Of a stretch of 64,000 nt of DNA, positions 16,920 to 26,557 are shown in pieces. A model generated the notes under the pieces. It was not told the origin of the DNA. It worked only from the letters and a program-made list of their open reading frames with translations, and did no database searches. Origin of the DNA: CAADGV01 sp040290295 (GTDB taxonomy: Bacteria > Bacteroidota > Ignavibacteria > UBA10030 > UBA6906); the NCBI GenBank assembly GCA_040290295.1, contig PSMW01000012.1:39349-103348 (forward strand), written 5' to 3'. The position numbers and the translations under genes are program-made. Position 1 is the stretch's first letter. Every line of letters begins with the position of its first letter.

Positions 16920-19769
16920 TCAATCCCAATTGATTTTCATGCCCAGTGAGATTTGACGTGGAGAACGGAAAACAAATGGTGGAACACGTGCGCGGAATGA
17001 CTGACCTCCATCGATTCCCGCCCATGTATAGATCACTCGGGTATCAGGAGCAAAGTCACCAAAACGAATCGGACGGCCCGTAAGCGTATTGAACCCGCCG
17101 GCGTTGAGATCCACGTTCTTCCGATTGAAAAGGTTGATGATATCGAGAGTGAGGACCAAATTGAGCTTGTCTACAACCTTGAAGCCTTTGAAGAACGAGA
17201 AGTTCACCTCCGACGTGTACGGTCCATTCCCCGTGTTCAGCAAATAGATGTCTTCCAAACTACGACCCGGGTTGTACGGCGTGTAAGGGAACCCGCTCCC
17301 ATAGTTCCATGTCACCGACGCGCCCCAGTTGTCGAAGGGGATACCGAAGATCTCGTAATCTTCGCCCGGTTGGACACGATAGCCGAAGAACAAGTTGAGC
17401 GTATGCTGTTGGTCATAGTCCAGGCGCGTTTCACGAGGCAAGCCTTGCAGTTGCGGACTATTCAACGCTGCAAAAGGATTGGACGACCGACCTTTGGCAA
17501 TCTGGAAGGTGTAGCCGATACTGCCCGAGTAGTGATGCGTGAGTGCTTTGTTCAAAATAATCTCGAAGCCGCGTGCGCTGGCATAATCAAGATTGATATA
17601 CACGTTGATTGGCGGGTTGACCGGCAACGCCCGCGGTGCGACGTAATCGAAGATGTCCTTGTAGAAGCCGCGAATAGCAATTGCCAGATCATCGAAGATC
17701 GCCTGTTCGAATCCAGCCTCGTACTGCACCGTACGTTGCGGCTTGAGTCCGGGATTTCCAGCGTAGTTTCCCGAAAGCGTTGTGTAAATCGGGTCGTGGT
17801 AAATCTGGTCACGGTCAGGATATTGCAAGAAGTGCCCGTAGTTGAAGTAGAACTTCGTCGTCTGCGAAACGGGATAACCGATGGCAAGACGCGGACTGAA
17901 GTTGCCACGAACGAATTGTGAGAAGAACGATTCGTTCTTCACCCAATCGGCTTTCAGTTGCGTGTAGCGCTCCCAGCGTGTCACGAAGCCCAGCGGTCCT
18001 CTATCGAACACCTGTTTGCCAAGATAGAACCAGTCGTACCGCAATCCGACATGGATGGAAAGCAGCCCTTCCCCAAATTCAATATTATCTTGGATGTAGA
18101 GGCCACCTCGGCTGGGCATTGCGTTCGTCACCCAACGACCACTGCCATAGCCGGGGTACAATCCTCGCCGGCCGCCCAGGCTATCCACCAAACGTCGCTC
18201 TTCGATCGGCGCAACAGGGAAGGAAATGTCGGTGGACTGCAACTGCTCGTAATAGTACTCGATACCGGTTTTGAGATAATGCAGTTCATGCACTTGACTG
18301 CTGAAATCGACTTTAGCGTTCCAGAGAACAGAATTGGCGTGACTCCAACTCTGACCTGTACCAAGATCGTTGAATCCATCTTTTGATGGATCGCGCAATT
18401 GGGTGTTCGTAACGGTGGAGTATTGAGGAGGAGTAAGATCACCGATGGTGTACTCTTCTTCCGTTTCTTGCCGACTGATGTAGCTCCTCAACAGGGTATT
18501 CGTACCAATGATATGAGTCCACTGCAGGACATTCTGCGTTCCGATCCGGAGTCTCGAACCTGTGGAATCTGCCAGGTTCAGCCAGCTATACGCACCGTAC
18601 AGTTGGTGCACGGAACTCACGTTAGCGCGATAGCTGTAGGCAAGTTGATCGTGATCGCCGATTTGATACGACAACTTCGAGTTGAAGGAGTAACTGTTGT
18701 TTTGTTTGTCGGTGTAGGTGAAGCCGATATTGTCCAAGAATCCCAACAGCCCTCCGAACTTGATCTTGCGTTTGAGAGGATTGTAGAATTGCGAGCGATT
18801 GAAATCATACGGACCATCCTTCTGGCTGAAGTCCGCACTCATAAAGAACGTCAGCTTGCCGGGGACTTCGACGCCAAGGGCAGGCAGCACGTGGTTCGTA
18901 ATAGGTTCAGGACCGCCGATGAACGCCGAATAGTATCGTTCACCAAAACCTCCGCCCGGAGAGATATCATCCGTGCGATATTGTGCGGAACCATTGAAGC
19001 GCTCGCCGCCTTGCTTGGTGGTAATATTCACGACACCGGATTGCGCGTTGCCGTACTCTGCATCGAGTCCGCTGCTCGAAACGCTGACGGATTGAATAGC
19101 GTTCGCCGAAACCGAGAGTGCACCGCCGCCGGTCGTTGCCGTGCCCGCATAGAGTTGCTGCAGTTGTTCGTTGGCACTACTGGTTCCCGCCGTAACGCCG
19201 CCGCCGCCGACATTGTTGACGGGGACCCCGTCGATCAGAATCTGCGTCTCATTGGCACGTCCGCCGCGCAAGAACAACTGATTCCCGAACTTCACCACGC
19301 CCGCCTGAAGCGTAAGCACGTCTTCAACGCCCTTCAAGTTGGGGAGTTGTTCGATCTTATCTTTACTGAACGTCTGATCGCCCGAAAGTTTTCGGGTGTC
19401 CACAATCGGTCGCTCGCCGTATGCTGTGACACCTTCAACCTCGATATCGGTGCTTGCCAAGCGAAGATTGAGAATGGTAGATTGATCCACTTCGATGACC
19501 ACATTCTTCACTTCGATTGGCTTATACCCAATGAGCGATGCGCGCACGGTGTACGAACCGGGCGTCACGCCGGTGATCGAGTACTCACCCTTCGTGTTGG
19601 TAACGCCGCCACGCCCACTTCCTACGATGACGATGTTCACACCCGGCAACGGATCGCCGTTCGAAACGTCCGTCACCTTCCCTGCAAGTGCGCCCGTGGT
19701 GCCGGCGAAGCTGCTGCTGATCAATCCCACGGATGCGAGGACGAATGCTGCAACGCGGAAAATATTCAT
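16920..19769 (-). CDS. TonB-dependent receptor with carboxypeptidase-regulatory-like domain
   Basis: 949 residues from the ATG at 19767-19769, with AGGAGA well spaced upstream. Signal peptide residues 1-22 (FVLASVGLISSSFA). A CarboxypepD_reg-like beta-sandwich covers about 24-110 (GKVTDVSNGDPLPGVNIVI, GEYSITGVTPGSYTV). A plug domain follows (IEQLPNLKGVEDVL, LFLRGGRANETQILIDGVPV). The remaining ~650 residues are the 22-strand-type barrel ending in LGMKINWD. It is an energised outer-membrane channel of the SusC/OMR type, but the ligand is unknown. No SusD gene is adjacent; the neighbours are lipoproteins and a T9SS-type protein. Confidence 0.88.
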   Translation of the reverse strand: MNIFRVAAFVLASVGLISSSFAGTTGALAGKVTDVSNGDPLPGVNIVIVGSGRGGVTNTKGEYSITGVTPGSYTVRASLIGYKPIEVKNVVIEVDQSTILNLRLASTDIEVEGVTAYGERPIVDTRKLSGDQTFSKDKIEQLPNLKGVEDVLTLQAGVVKFGNQLFLRGGRANETQILIDGVPVNNVGGGGVTAGTSSANEQLQQLYAGTATTGGGALSVSANAIQSVSVSSSGLDAEYGNAQSGVVNITTKQGGERFNGSAQYRTDDISPGGGFGERYYSAFIGGPEPITNHVLPALGVEVPGKLTFFMSADFSQKDGPYDFNRSQFYNPLKRKIKFGGLLGFLDNIGFTYTDKQNNSYSFNSKLSYQIGDHDQLAYSYRANVSSVHQLYGAYSWLNLADSTGSRLRIGTQNVLQWTHIIGTNTLLRSYISRQETEEEYTIGDLTPPQYSTVTNTQLRDPSKDGFNDLGTGQSWSHANSVLWNAKVDFSSQVHELHYLKTGIEYYYEQLQSTDISFPVAPIEERRLVDSLGGRRGLYPGYGSGRWVTNAMPSRGGLYIQDNIEFGEGLLSIHVGLRYDWFYLGKQVFDRGPLGFVTRWERYTQLKADWVKNESFFSQFVRGNFSPRLAIGYPVSQTTKFYFNYGHFLQYPDRDQIYHDPIYTTLSGNYAGNPGLKPQRTVQYEAGFEQAIFDDLAIAIRGFYKDIFDYVAPRALPVNPPINVYINLDYASARGFEIILNKALTHHYSGSIGYTFQIAKGRSSNPFAALNSPQLQGLPRETRLDYDQQHTLNLFFGYRVQPGEDYEIFGIPFDNWGASVTWNYGSGFPYTPYNPGRSLEDIYLLNTGNGPYTSEVNFSFFKGFKVVDKLNLVLTLDIINLFNRKNVDLNAGGFNTLTGRPIRFGDFAPDTRVIYTWAGIDGGQSFRARVPPFVFRSPRQISLGMKINWD

Positions 19770-19809
19770 AAGCGGTCTCCTGATCCCAGAGTGTTGAGTC
19801 TGAACGTCG

Positions 19810-21633
19810 CTATTGGATCTCATGGATATCTCTCAGTGCTTTTCTCATAGCAGCGATCACGGAACTCTTCTCACAGAAATACAACGGGATACCAAAATTG
19901 ACGATCGAGTATTCTCGTCGCGCCGGTGGTATCGGATCGGGCGCCAAGAAACGCACCGACACTGTCTGACCGTTGAAATCAGGATCGTCCGTTCTGGAAA
20001 TGAAGCGTCCGATCGGTTCTGCAAATCCGAGCGGTTGATTCACCATCACGAACCGCACAGCATACAGTGAGTCGGCCGGGACCTTAGTCGAATCGATGCG
20101 AATATCGGGATATCCGTTAATGCCGGTCATCCCCACACAATCCAGTTCGTTGTTGCGTCGATAGTTCGCGGTATGGAAGACATCTCTCGCCCACATCCAG
20201 AACGGAATTCCCGAGAAGACTGTTGAATCGATCGGCCCGACGAAAATCAGATTGCCACCCGCCTGAAGGTAGCGTTTCAGGTTTCCTTGCCTACCGGCAT
20301 TCAATTGGTAGATTGCCGCGCCTATCACCGGCAGCTTTCGTTCGGCAAGGAAGATCACCGAAGAATATTTCCCCAACGTAATAACCGAGGCACTTTGATC
20401 GAGCCACTGCACTCCATTGGAGCGAATGTCGAACTTGCCGGTCAGTCCACATGAATCCATTACCTCACGGTAGAACGCCTTGATCTGGTTCGAATCAGGA
20501 TTGCCCACTGTGCCCGGCAAGTTGGGTATGTCGTTGATGATCAACACCCGGGGACCGACAAAGTCCGGATCGTCGATGTCGGGAACGGTTGCCTTGAAAC
20601 TACCTTGTCCACTCGAATGCGTGTACGTCGCAATGTTGCTTAACACGCCCCACCGATTCTTTGCCCGAACATAGAACCGATGCCAGCCGCTACGAATGGG
20701 CTTGAACGATGACGCTGTCACAAACGCCGTGGTGCTTTCAGACCAGTCCGACCAACTTGCTGGGTTGAGTGTATCGTCCACTGCCCATTGGAACACGCGT
20801 TCGTCGGTACTCTGATCGATCGCACTAAAGTCGATGCGGATGCCTTGGAAGCGAGTGGTTCGGTGTCGGATGGCTACTTGGTCGGTGTCGGAAAGTCCGC
20901 GACTGATATCGGTATTGACGATCGGAGGCGACACTCTGACGATGGGTGCGGGAGATTTCAGGGTCCAGAAGTTGACGACGGCGGGTGTCGGATCGATGCC
21001 GCCGTCATTGTCGATCGATGATACTTCGAAAATGTGCATGTTGCTGTCGGCAGGAGAATCGAATATAAACTGCCCCGTGGTCGGCGAGCGATGAACAACG
21101 GAATCGGCGCCCATCACGGAATCACCGGCAACGATGCCCGACTTATAGGGCACGGCAAACGGTCGCTTCGTGACGAGCGAATCTATGATCGCTTGAATAA
21201 GGGTTTGGTCCTGATTCGTCAAGGTCGAGAAAAAGCGATACATCTCCGGCAATGATCGGGGCGTGCCCTTCACCATCATAACACGCGGAAGATTCGACGT
21301 GCCGATGCTGACAATATTGAGAATGGTGCTATACCGCTGCACCACTCGTTGGCCCCGATAAACATCCGTCCAGCGATAGCGATATGCTATCACATACCCA
21401 TCGGGATCGTCACCGAGCCAGTACAGTTGAACCTCAGGCCGCACACCAAGATTGATGTACTGGGCAATCGTATCGTTAACAGGAATGTTCGCGAGCCGTG
21501 TATCAGGGAGTGTGTTTTTTTTGGGCGGCGACTGCGGGTACTCGCAGCTCCACACGGCAAGCGCAAGTGCAAAGAGAGGCGAGAAAAACGTTACCAATTT
21601 CATCGAGTGCCGAAGCTCGTAGCGATGTGTCAT
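19810..21633 (-). CDS. Large surface lipoprotein with Ig/FN3-like and GATase-like regions
   Basis: 607 residues from the ATG at 21631-21633, chosen because AGGGG stands 5 bases upstream; a later ATG at 21603 has none. The lipobox is LAVWSC. The N-terminal 350 residues are beta-rich with FN3-like phrases (VQLYWLGDDPDGYVIAYRYRW; GWHRFYVRAKNRWG). The C-terminal 200 residues start with VLIINDIPN and include YSSVIFLAERKLPVIG and LKRYLQAGGNLIFVGPID, resembling a Rossmann-like GATase1/ThuA-type domain without a clear catalytic Cys. Function unknown. It sits second in the surface operon. Confidence 0.65.
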   Translation of the reverse strand: MTHRYELRHSMKLVTFFSPLFALALAVWSCEYPQSPPKKNTLPDTRLANIPVNDTIAQYINLGVRPEVQLYWLGDDPDGYVIAYRYRWTDVYRGQRVVQRYSTILNIVSIGTSNLPRVMMVKGTPRSLPEMYRFFSTLTNQDQTLIQAIIDSLVTKRPFAVPYKSGIVAGDSVMGADSVVHRSPTTGQFIFDSPADSNMHIFEVSSIDNDGGIDPTPAVVNFWTLKSPAPIVRVSPPIVNTDISRGLSDTDQVAIRHRTTRFQGIRIDFSAIDQSTDERVFQWAVDDTLNPASWSDWSESTTAFVTASSFKPIRSGWHRFYVRAKNRWGVLSNIATYTHSSGQGSFKATVPDIDDPDFVGPRVLIINDIPNLPGTVGNPDSNQIKAFYREVMDSCGLTGKFDIRSNGVQWLDQSASVITLGKYSSVIFLAERKLPVIGAAIYQLNAGRQGNLKRYLQAGGNLIFVGPIDSTVFSGIPFWMWARDVFHTANYRRNNELDCVGMTGINGYPDIRIDSTKVPADSLYAVRFVMVNQPLGFAEPIGRFISRTDDPDFNGQTVSVRFLAPDPIPPARREYSIVNFGIPLYFCEKSSVIAAMRKALRDIHEIQ

Positions 21634-21665
21634 AGCAACCCCTACAGGTTTCCAAAAACTGTTGG

Positions 21666-22304
21666 TCAAAACTGTTGGATAGATGAAACGTACACCATCG
21701 GCGCAACCCAATCGAACCACTCCGACTGTCGAATCATGGAAGCGTCCAGATCCAAGGTCAGCACCACTAACGTCGTTTTGCCTTCTTTCACTTCGATCGG
21801 CGGCGACTTCGTCATCATCGTGAAGCGAGAAGGGATGGCATTGTCGCGCACGTCGATTACCTGATAGCTCAATCCATCGAAGCGCAACAAGAACGGATCG
21901 TGCGTTATCGGCGTGCTTCGCTCGGAAACGAGCGTCGTGTACATGCCGGGCGGGGCATACGCAACACCCAGAACAAGTTGCGAATCGCGAGCAGCCAAGC
22001 TCAAGCAGTTCAACGAATCGCCATCACGCTTGCGCCGAATCGCATTGAGATCCGAGAGCAGCACAAGGAACGCGCCGTCATCCCGCTGAGCCACGAAATC
22101 TTTGACAATGATATTGAATCTGTTGGAATCGCTGAACGGAATGATCGTCGTTCTATCGTTCTTCACCCGCAAGCGAACCTCCAGAATACCGGGCAGCGGC
22201 GACGAATATTCGTACTCGCTACAGGAAAGGAAACTGATGGCGAGCACCAGAACGACGAAGCTTTTTACAAGAAAGGCAGTAAAGAAATCTCTCATACGTA
22301 CCAT
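21666..22304 (-). CDS. Lipoprotein of unknown function, first gene of the surface operon
   Basis: 212 residues. The signal peptide (SFVVLVLAISFLSC) carries a lipobox with Cys28. The mature part is beta-rich: ILEVRLRVKNDRTTIIPF, FNIIVKDFVA, LLSDLNAIRRKRDGD, GMYTTLVSER, EGKTTLVVLTLDLDAS. The pattern recalls DUF4382-type carbohydrate-module-like lipoproteins, but I cannot confirm this. It starts the operon downstream of the promoter at 22482-22510 and lies 32 bases before the next lipoprotein. Confidence 0.65.
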   Translation of the reverse strand: MVRMRDFFTAFLVKSFVVLVLAISFLSCSEYEYSSPLPGILEVRLRVKNDRTTIIPFSDSNRFNIIVKDFVAQRDDGAFLVLLSDLNAIRRKRDGDSLNCLSLAARDSQLVLGVAYAPPGMYTTLVSERSTPITHDPFLLRFDGLSYQVIDVRDNAIPSRFTMMTKSPPIEVKEGKTTLVVLTLDLDASMIRQSEWFDWVAPMVYVSSIQQF

Positions 22305-22539
22305 GACGACTGGTGAGTGATGGTTGTTCGTGAGAAGTTGTTGAATTCGATACTTTCGTTCATCGACCGTACGGTTCCGTACACCTTTGTGACGCGCTCG
22401 ACGAGGGACCAGCTCGTCTCGTTCTACAACATTGAATGTTGGTGTAAAGATGGTGTGGGTAAAGCTTCGTGATGGTGACGTAATGTAGGAAACTCGGTTC
22501 GCTTTGTCAATAGATTTTTTTGAGGATCGCGGGTCGTCG
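22305..22539. other. Intergenic leader of the surface operon
   Basis: 235 bases between argH and the first lipoprotein gene, with no credible gene. They hold the promoter at 22482-22510 and then a ~170-base leader with a small hairpin (GACGAG / CTCGTC near 22398-22420) of unknown role. There is no clear terminator for argH. Confidence 0.5.
22482..22510 (-). promoter_or_regulatory. Promoter for the surface operon
   Basis: On the minus strand TTGACA (22510-22505), 17 bases, TACATT (22487-22482). Perfect -35 and good -10. Transcription would begin near 22475, giving a leader of about 170 bases. Confidence 0.6.
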
Positions 22540-23910
22540 CTACGCCAATGTTTTCTTCCATCGTTTAAGCTGGCGTTCCACCTCTTTAGGTGAGGTACTG
22601 CCGGCAGAGTACTTCATGTTCACGCTCGTGCGAGGATCGAGAATCCGATAGATCTCTTCGGTAAATAACGGTGAGACTGCCTTATAGTCCGCCAAGGAAA
22701 GCTCATGCAGGAAACATTGGCGATGTACCGCTTTGATTACGATCTGCCCGACCAGCGCATGTGCCTTGCGGAAGGGTACGCCTTTTCGCACCAACCAATC
22801 AACGAGGTCGGTCGCCAGTGAAAGGTCACCGTGAAGCTGCTGCTCGAAGCTCTCGCCGCGGAAAGTGGTCGTGGCAATGAGTTCACTGGCTATCTTGAGC
22901 GATGCTTCTGTGGTGTCGGCGGCTTCGAACAGATGAATCTTATCTTCCTGCATGTCCCTGTTGTAGGCAAGCGGAAGACCTTTCATCACTGTAAGCAATC
23001 CGATAAGCGCCGCATACACCCTCCCGGTCTTGCCACGGATCAGTTCCGCCATATCGGGGTTTTTCTTTTGCGGCATCAAACTACTGCCGGTTGCAAAGGC
23101 ATCGTCGATCTGGGCGAACCCGAATTCCGTCGTACTCCACAGCACAAGCTCCTCTGCAAGGCGACTCAGGTGCATCATAACGATCGCACACGCTGCAACG
23201 AATTCCACCACCACATCGCGGTCGCTCACCGCATCGATGCTGTTTTCGACAATGCCGTCGAAGCCGAGGAGGCGGGCAACTTCCTGCCGGTCGATCGGCA
23301 GCGAGCTTCCTGCAAACGCCGCCGCCCCAAGCGGAGAATGATTCACGCGACGGAGGCAATCGCCGAATCGTCCTTTGTCCCTTTCGAACATGGCAATGTA
23401 GGCAAGAAGATGATGAGCGAAGAGAATCGGTTGCGCGCGTTGCAGGTGTGTGTAGCCCGGTACAATCGTGCTCTTATGCCGTTCCGCCTGTCGGAGCAGT
23501 GCACGTTGCAGGCGCTGGAGCGAAGTGCAAACGCGTGCAATGGTCTTCCTCAGATACAACCGCTCATCGAGCGCAATCTGGTCGTTGCGACTGCGTGCGG
23601 TATGGAGTCGCTTCCCCCGTTCTCCTATCTTTTGCACCAATCGTTCTTCGATAAGGGTGTGAATGTCTTCTCCACGCCAATCGATTGTGACTTTGCCTGA
23701 GGCAATCTCCTTTCGTATCGCCTCCAGTCCGCGGAGAAGGGCGGCTCCATCCGCTGCCGAGATGATCTTCTGCTTCACCAGCATCCGCACATGAGCTTTG
23801 CTTCCGTCGATGTCTTCGTTGAAGAGACGCTTGTCGAGATCGATGGAGGCTGAGAATCGGAGTGCGCTCTCAGCAAGGGGCTTCCGAAAACGGCTGTTCC
23901 ACAACGCCAT
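22540..23910 (-). CDS. argH: Argininosuccinate lyase
   Basis: 456 residues. It splits argininosuccinate into arginine and fumarate, the last step of arginine synthesis. Family motifs: HTARSRNDQIALDERLYLR, GYTHLQRAQPILFAHHLL and the fumarase-superfamily signature GSSLMPQKKNPDMAELIRGK with the catalytic Ser. GAGG precedes the ATG. It is the last gene of argCJBRGH and lies 8 bases after argG. It ends with TAG; an in-frame TGA follows 10 codons later. Confidence 0.95.
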   Translation of the reverse strand: MALWNSRFRKPLAESALRFSASIDLDKRLFNEDIDGSKAHVRMLVKQKIISAADGAALLRGLEAIRKEIASGKVTIDWRGEDIHTLIEERLVQKIGERGKRLHTARSRNDQIALDERLYLRKTIARVCTSLQRLQRALLRQAERHKSTIVPGYTHLQRAQPILFAHHLLAYIAMFERDKGRFGDCLRRVNHSPLGAAAFAGSSLPIDRQEVARLLGFDGIVENSIDAVSDRDVVVEFVAACAIVMMHLSRLAEELVLWSTTEFGFAQIDDAFATGSSLMPQKKNPDMAELIRGKTGRVYAALIGLLTVMKGLPLAYNRDMQEDKIHLFEAADTTEASLKIASELIATTTFRGESFEQQLHGDLSLATDLVDWLVRKGVPFRKAHALVGQIVIKAVHRQCFLHELSLADYKAVSPLFTEEIYRILDPRTSVNMKYSAGSTSPKEVERQLKRWKKTLA

Positions 23911-23918
23911 AGCGTTCC

Positions 23919-25178
23919 TCAGTGCCGGCTGCCGTTCACCGGTTCGCTCTCGTAGGGCAACCCTTGCTGCTTGCCTTCGATCCGCTCGCGCACGCGAGTG
24001 TACGTTTTAAGTGGCAATCCATAAATCTTGATGAACCCTTCCGAGGCCTTGTGGTCGAACTGGTCTTCAGCCGTGTACGTCGCCAACATCGGATCGTAAA
24101 GAGAAAAGGGAGAGTGACGAGAAACGACACGCATCGTTCCTTTGTAGAGCCGAACCTTGACGCTGCCGCTCACCCGATCTTGAGTTTTCTTCACAAACGC
24201 AGCGAGTGCTTCGCGCAACGCTGAGTGCCACAACCCGTTGTAGATGAGGTTAGCGTACTCATGCGCCACGAGCATTTTGTAGTGCATCACGGCTTTGTCG
24301 AGCGTGAGCCGTTCCAGTTCCTTGTGAGCGAAATGCAAGATGGTTGCGGCGGGCACTTCGTACACTTCACGGGACTTGATGCCGACCAGCCTGTTCTCGA
24401 TCAGATCGATTCGACCGATCGCGTTCTGCGCGCCGAGCGCATTGAGAAACTCGACCAATGCGATACAGTCCATCTCCCTCCCATCGATGCTCACGGGAAT
24501 TCCTTTTTGGAATCCGATCGTCACTTCGTCCGATTCATCGGGAGCCAATTCAGGAGAGACAGTCGATTGAAAGGCATCGAGAGGAGGCTCGACCGTCGGG
24601 TCTTCCAAGACACCACATTCGATGCTTGTACCCCACAGGTTCTCGTCGATCGAATACGGACTTTTGACGGTTGCCGACACGGGAATGCCGTGTGTTGCTG
24701 CGTAGGCGATCTCTTCTTCTCTCGATTTGAACTCCCACATTCTCAATGGTGCGAGCACCTGAATGTCCGGTGCTAACGCGCCGATCGAAACTTCAAAGCG
24801 CACCTGATCATTTCCTTTTCCCGTACATCCGTGTGCAATCATGGTGGCGTTCTCCTTCCGTGCAACCTCCACCATCGTCTTCGCCAAGAGCGGCCGACCG
24901 ATCGACGTCGCCATCGGATAGGCCTCTTCATAGAGCGCTCCTGCTTGTAGCGCAGGAAAGGCATACTCTTCGAGAAATTCCTTTCGCAAATCGATGTAAT
25001 AGACTTTTGACGCACCGGCGGCTGCAGCTTTCTCTCGCAGAGAAGAGGTTTCTTTCGTTTGCCCGAGGTTGCCCGTGCAGGTGATGATCTCTGCATCGTA
25101 ATGGGCTTTCAACCAGTGCACCATGACCGACGTATCGAGTCCGCCGGAATACGCAACGACGATGTTCTGCTTGGACAT
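23919..25178 (-). CDS. argG: Argininosuccinate synthase
   Basis: 419 residues from the ATG at 25176-25178. It joins citrulline and aspartate using ATP. Visible motifs: N-terminal PP-loop VVAYSGGLDTSVMVHWL, HGCTGKGNDQVRFE, MWEFKSREEEIAYA, YSIDENLWGTSIECG and a C-terminal YGLPLKTY. The start is 1 base after the argR stop; the open frame further upstream is argR sequence in another frame. Confidence 0.95.
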   Translation of the reverse strand: MSKQNIVVAYSGGLDTSVMVHWLKAHYDAEIITCTGNLGQTKETSSLREKAAAAGASKVYYIDLRKEFLEEYAFPALQAGALYEEAYPMATSIGRPLLAKTMVEVARKENATMIAHGCTGKGNDQVRFEVSIGALAPDIQVLAPLRMWEFKSREEEIAYAATHGIPVSATVKSPYSIDENLWGTSIECGVLEDPTVEPPLDAFQSTVSPELAPDESDEVTIGFQKGIPVSIDGREMDCIALVEFLNALGAQNAIGRIDLIENRLVGIKSREVYEVPAATILHFAHKELERLTLDKAVMHYKMLVAHEYANLIYNGLWHSALREALAAFVKKTQDRVSGSVKVRLYKGTMRVVSRHSPFSLYDPMLATYTAEDQFDHKASEGFIKIYGLPLKTYTRVRERIEGKQQGLPYESEPVNGSRH

Positions 25179-25179
25179 G

Positions 25180-25635
25180 TTATACGATCCCCAAATATTG
25201 TGAGATGTTCTTGATGGTCTTCTTGATACGTCTGACGGAATGCGGAACAACGATAATCGTATCATCGCCGGCGATCGTACCAAGGATTTCCGCGTCCCGC
25301 TTGCTGTCGAGCAAGAATGCTACCCCTTGGGCGCGTCCGGGAAACGTTCTGATCACGACAAGGTGCTCATTGGCATCGATCGAAATAATCTCTTCCGCAG
25401 TGAAGCCCCGCAGCACTGGTTCCACCTCGTTCGTTCTCAATTCATACCGATAGCCGTTCTCGGTCGGCATGCGGATGATGCCCAGCTCCGCCAAGTCCCG
25501 CGACAACGTTGCCTGCGTGACCACGATCTTCTTCTTCCTCAGCTCCTTCACCAACTCCGTTTGATTGGAGATATCCTTCGATGCAATCAACGACTTGATG
25601 ATTGCGTGGCGTTTTGCAATCTCTTCCTTGCTCAT
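25180..25635 (-). CDS. argR: Arginine repressor ArgR
   Basis: 151 residues from the ATG at 25633-25635, the usual ArgR length. An N-terminal winged helix binds DNA (ISNQTELVKELRKKKIVVTQATLSRDLAELGIIRMP). A C-terminal domain forms the hexamer and binds arginine (NEHLVVIRTFPGRAQGVAFLLD, EILGTIAGDDTIIVVP). It is encoded inside the operon it presumably controls, between argB and argG, and the likely operator is the palindrome at 28820-28855. Confidence 0.93.
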   Translation of the reverse strand: MSKEEIAKRHAIIKSLIASKDISNQTELVKELRKKKIVVTQATLSRDLAELGIIRMPTENGYRYELRTNEVEPVLRGFTAEEIISIDANEHLVVIRTFPGRAQGVAFLLDSKRDAEILGTIAGDDTIIVVPHSVRRIKKTIKNISQYLGIV

Positions 25636-25678
25636 ATTCTTTTCCCATCTTCGAGATGCGAGAGCGTGCGAGAGGACT

Positions 25679-26557
25679 TCACACAGCCTCAGCCGCTTTG
25701 GCGTCTTCGTTGCGGACGATTTCCGTACCGATACCCTCGGCCGTGAAGATTTCCAAGAGCAAGCCGTGCGGAACGCGCCCATCGACGATATGCACCTTCG
25801 CAACGCCGGCGCGGACGGCAGCCAGAGCCGATTCGACTTTCGGAATCATCCCACCCGTGATGATACCTTTCGCGATAAAGTCTGCCGCCTCGCTTTCTGT
25901 GAGATGGGAAAGCAGCGTTTCGTTGGCTTTCACCCCTTCGATATCGCTCAAGTACACCAACTTCACCGCACCGAGCGCCGCCGCAATTTTGCCCGCGGCA
26001 ATGTCGGCGTTGATGTTGTACACCGTTCCTGCCTCGTCCACACCCAGAGGTGCGATAACGGGAAGGTAACCGTCGTTCAGGAGATTGCGAATCAGCGAGG
26101 TGTTCACTGCCGTCACCTCGCCGACGAGCCCCAGGGTTTCCAGGTCAAGGGGCTGTGCGATGAGGAGCTGCCCGTCGATACCGCTAACACCCACCGCTCG
26201 CCCCCCGTGCATGTTGATGCGTCGAACGATATCCTTGTTCACCAAACCTGCAAGAACCATCTGGACGACATCACGGGTGCGTTCATCGGTAGAGCGCTGC
26301 CCATTGACGAATGTTGTTTCGATGCGGAGCTGCGTAGCGAGCGCCGTAATGTCCTTGCCTCCGCCATGGACGACGACGACATCGATCCCGATCTTGCGAA
26401 GCAACGTCACGTCTTGTGCGACGGTCTGCTTCAAGCCTCCGTCCTCCATCGCTGCCCCACCGTACTTGATCACGAACGTCGTACGCTCGAATTGTTGAAT
26501 GTACGGCAGCGCTTCGACGAGCACGTCTTCCTTGCGAAGTTGTCCGTTACTCTTCAT
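25679..26557 (-). CDS. argB: Acetylglutamate kinase
   Basis: 292 residues from the ATG at 26555-26557, which overlaps the argJ stop by 4 bases. It phosphorylates N-acetylglutamate, the usual arginine-feedback step. Amino-acid-kinase motifs: FVIKYGGAAMED, VVVHGGGKDITAL, NINADIAAGKIAAAL and GGMIPKVESALAAV. The N-terminal helix (EDVLVEALPYIQQF) is like that of arginine-inhibited hexameric enzymes, so feedback inhibition is plausible. Confidence 0.94.
   Translation of the reverse strand: MKSNGQLRKEDVLVEALPYIQQFERTTFVIKYGGAAMEDGGLKQTVAQDVTLLRKIGIDVVVVHGGGKDITALATQLRIETTFVNGQRSTDERTRDVVQMVLAGLVNKDIVRRINMHGGRAVGVSGIDGQLLIAQPLDLETLGLVGEVTAVNTSLIRNLLNDGYLPVIAPLGVDEAGTVYNINADIAAGKIAAALGAVKLVYLSDIEGVKANETLLSHLTESEAADFIAKGIITGGMIPKVESALAAVRAGVAKVHIVDGRVPHGLLLEIFTAEGIGTEIVRNEDAKAAEAV

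Noticed and set aside
18399..19850. 483-codon plus-strand open frame opposite the TonB-type receptor
   Set aside because: Antisense shadow of a clear receptor gene.
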